From: Granulibacter bethesdensis CGDNIH1
GTDB lineage: Bacteria; Pseudomonadota; Alphaproteobacteria; Acetobacterales; Acetobacteraceae
Length of the DNA stretch: 64,000 nt
NCBI RefSeq assembly: GCF_000014285.2
Contig: NC_008343.2
Location: 766,001 to 830,000, forward strand
Direction: 5' to 3'
This document shows positions 63,348 to 64,000 of the stretch, piece by piece (the stretch's first letter is position 1; each line of letters starts with the position of its first letter). The notes under the pieces were generated by a model. That model had not been told where the DNA came from. It saw nothing but the letters and a program-made list of their open reading frames with translations, and ran no database searches. Position numbers and translations under genes: made by a program.

Positions 63348-64000
63348 TTGCCTGTGCTCGTTACCGGAGTCGCTGGTTTCATTGGCTTTCACGTCGCGCG
63401 TGCCTTAATGCGTCAGGGCGAAACCGTTATCGGCATTGATAATCTGAACAGTTATTATGATGTTGGCCTCAAGCGAGCTCGGCTTGCTGTGTTGGAAAGA
63501 GAGGCGAGGTTCAGTTTCTTTAAGGTCGATCTGGCTGATCGTGTGGCGATGGCCGAGTTTACGCGAAGCTGTTACTCGGTGGACAGAATTGTGCATCTGG
63601 CGGCACAGGCCGGGGTGAGATACTCGCTTCTTGATCCCTACGCCTATGTCGCTTCCAATATCATGGGACATCTGGCCATTCTGGAGATGGCCCGTGCCCT
63701 GCCGGACCTGCGTCATCTGGTCTATGCCAGTTCGTCATCTGTTTACGGAGGCGATCTGGAAGCCCCGTTTCGGGAGTCGGAACGGATTGAGCGGCCGCTT
63801 TCGCTATATGCCGCGACAAAGCGTGCTGATGAGCTGATGAGCGCGGCTTATGATCACCTGTTTGGGATTCCTCAGACCGGTTTGCGCTTTTTTACGGCCT
63901 ATGGTCCGTGGGGGCGACCGGATATGGCTTATTATGCCTTCGCCAAAGCCATTACTCAGGGAGAGGAAATCCAGCTTTTCGATCATGGCCGATTGAAGAG
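63348..64000 (+). CDS. UDP-glucuronate 4-epimerase-like NAD-dependent epimerase, 3' end cut off
   Basis: A stop lies directly upstream, so translation starts at TTG 63348 (MPVLVTGVAGFIGFHVARAL) or GTG 63354; AAAAGG precedes the TTG. About 217 residues are visible: the GxxGxxG motif at residues 7-13, the NSYYD segment near 39, SSSSVYGG near 125, the active-site YAATK near 154, and LRFFTAYGPWGRPDMAYY. These are the marks of UDP-glucuronate 4-epimerase, which makes UDP-galacturonate for surface polysaccharide. Confidence 0.87.
   Translation, partial: MPVLVTGVAGFIGFHVARALMRQGETVIGIDNLNSYYDVGLKRARLAVLEREARFSFFKVDLADRVAMAEFTRSCYSVDRIVHLAAQAGVRYSLLDPYAYVASNIMGHLAILEMARALPDLRHLVYASSSSVYGGDLEAPFRESERIERPLSLYAATKRADELMSAAYDHLFGIPQTGLRFFTAYGPWGRPDMAYYAFAKAITQGEEIQLFDHGRLK

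Overview
The window looks like a stretch of core chromosome from an alphaproteobacterium, most like the acetic acid bacteria (Acetobacteraceae; Granulibacter or a near relative is my guess from gene style, not a database result). Pointers are the Hsp20 plus DUF1150 pair, the kdsD-lptC-lptA-lptB-rpoN-hpf block, the rpmH-rnpA-yidD-yidC-engB block, an FzlA-like GST, a small SmtA-type metallothionein, an OprB-type sugar porin and a fairly GC-rich, GGC/CTG-biased coding style. There is no rRNA, insertion sequence, prophage, integrase or CRISPR array. One tRNA gene, tRNA-Leu(CAG), is present.

Layout. 1-9.7 kb: a cut-off FAH-family hydrolase, PepN, a metallothionein, a TauE-type exporter, DUF2934, the peroxide block ahpD-ahpC with divergent oxyR, a TPR/glycosyltransferase-like gene overlapping oxyR, and HU. 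9.7-18.4 kb: parE, dps, the lysine/peptidoglycan genes dapD and dapE with two membrane proteins, then truA-fmt-def on the minus strand. 18.4-26.6 kb: hsp20 with a likely ROSE-type RNA thermometer, DUF1150, then the minus-strand envelope and stress block hpf-rpoN-lptB-lptA-lptC-kdsD, and an RNase D-like exonuclease. 26.8-39.7 kb: tRNA-Leu, an NDUFA9-like SDR, glutamate synthase gltD-gltB, an FzlA-like GST, a TPR protein, an SDR, a lone nuoM and gluQRS. 39.7-53.4 kb: a hydrolase, an HNH nuclease, a Cox11-cytochrome c fusion, OprB, coq7, dsbB, two aspartate-type aminotransferases, a glycosyltransferase 2, a PLP decarboxylase, a LysR regulator, trxB, an Lrp regulator and a TVP38-family protein. 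53.4-64 kb: rpmH-rnpA-yidD-yidC-engB, an accessory stretch (small membrane ORF, PLD-like protein, split ChrA, DUF4239, glycine-zipper lipoprotein), argB, cysG and the start of a UDP-glucuronate 4-epimerase gene that runs off the right edge.

How it fits together. Several genes serve oxidative or envelope stress (AhpC/AhpD/OxyR, Dps, TrxB, Hsp20, HPF, DsbB) and envelope building (Lpt/KdsD, DapD/E, YidC, OprB). Nitrogen assimilation is covered by GltBD and the two aminotransferases, and respiration by Coq7, Cox11 and the orphan NuoM. The most unusual items are the Cox11-cytochrome c fusion, the OxyR protein with about 35 extra residues just after its redox cysteine pair, the Hsp20 leader hairpin with a bulged G over the Shine-Dalgarno sequence, the orphan nuoM coupled to a 27-codon upstream ORF, a G10 tract inside dapE, and long palindromes in front of the metallothionein and TauE genes.
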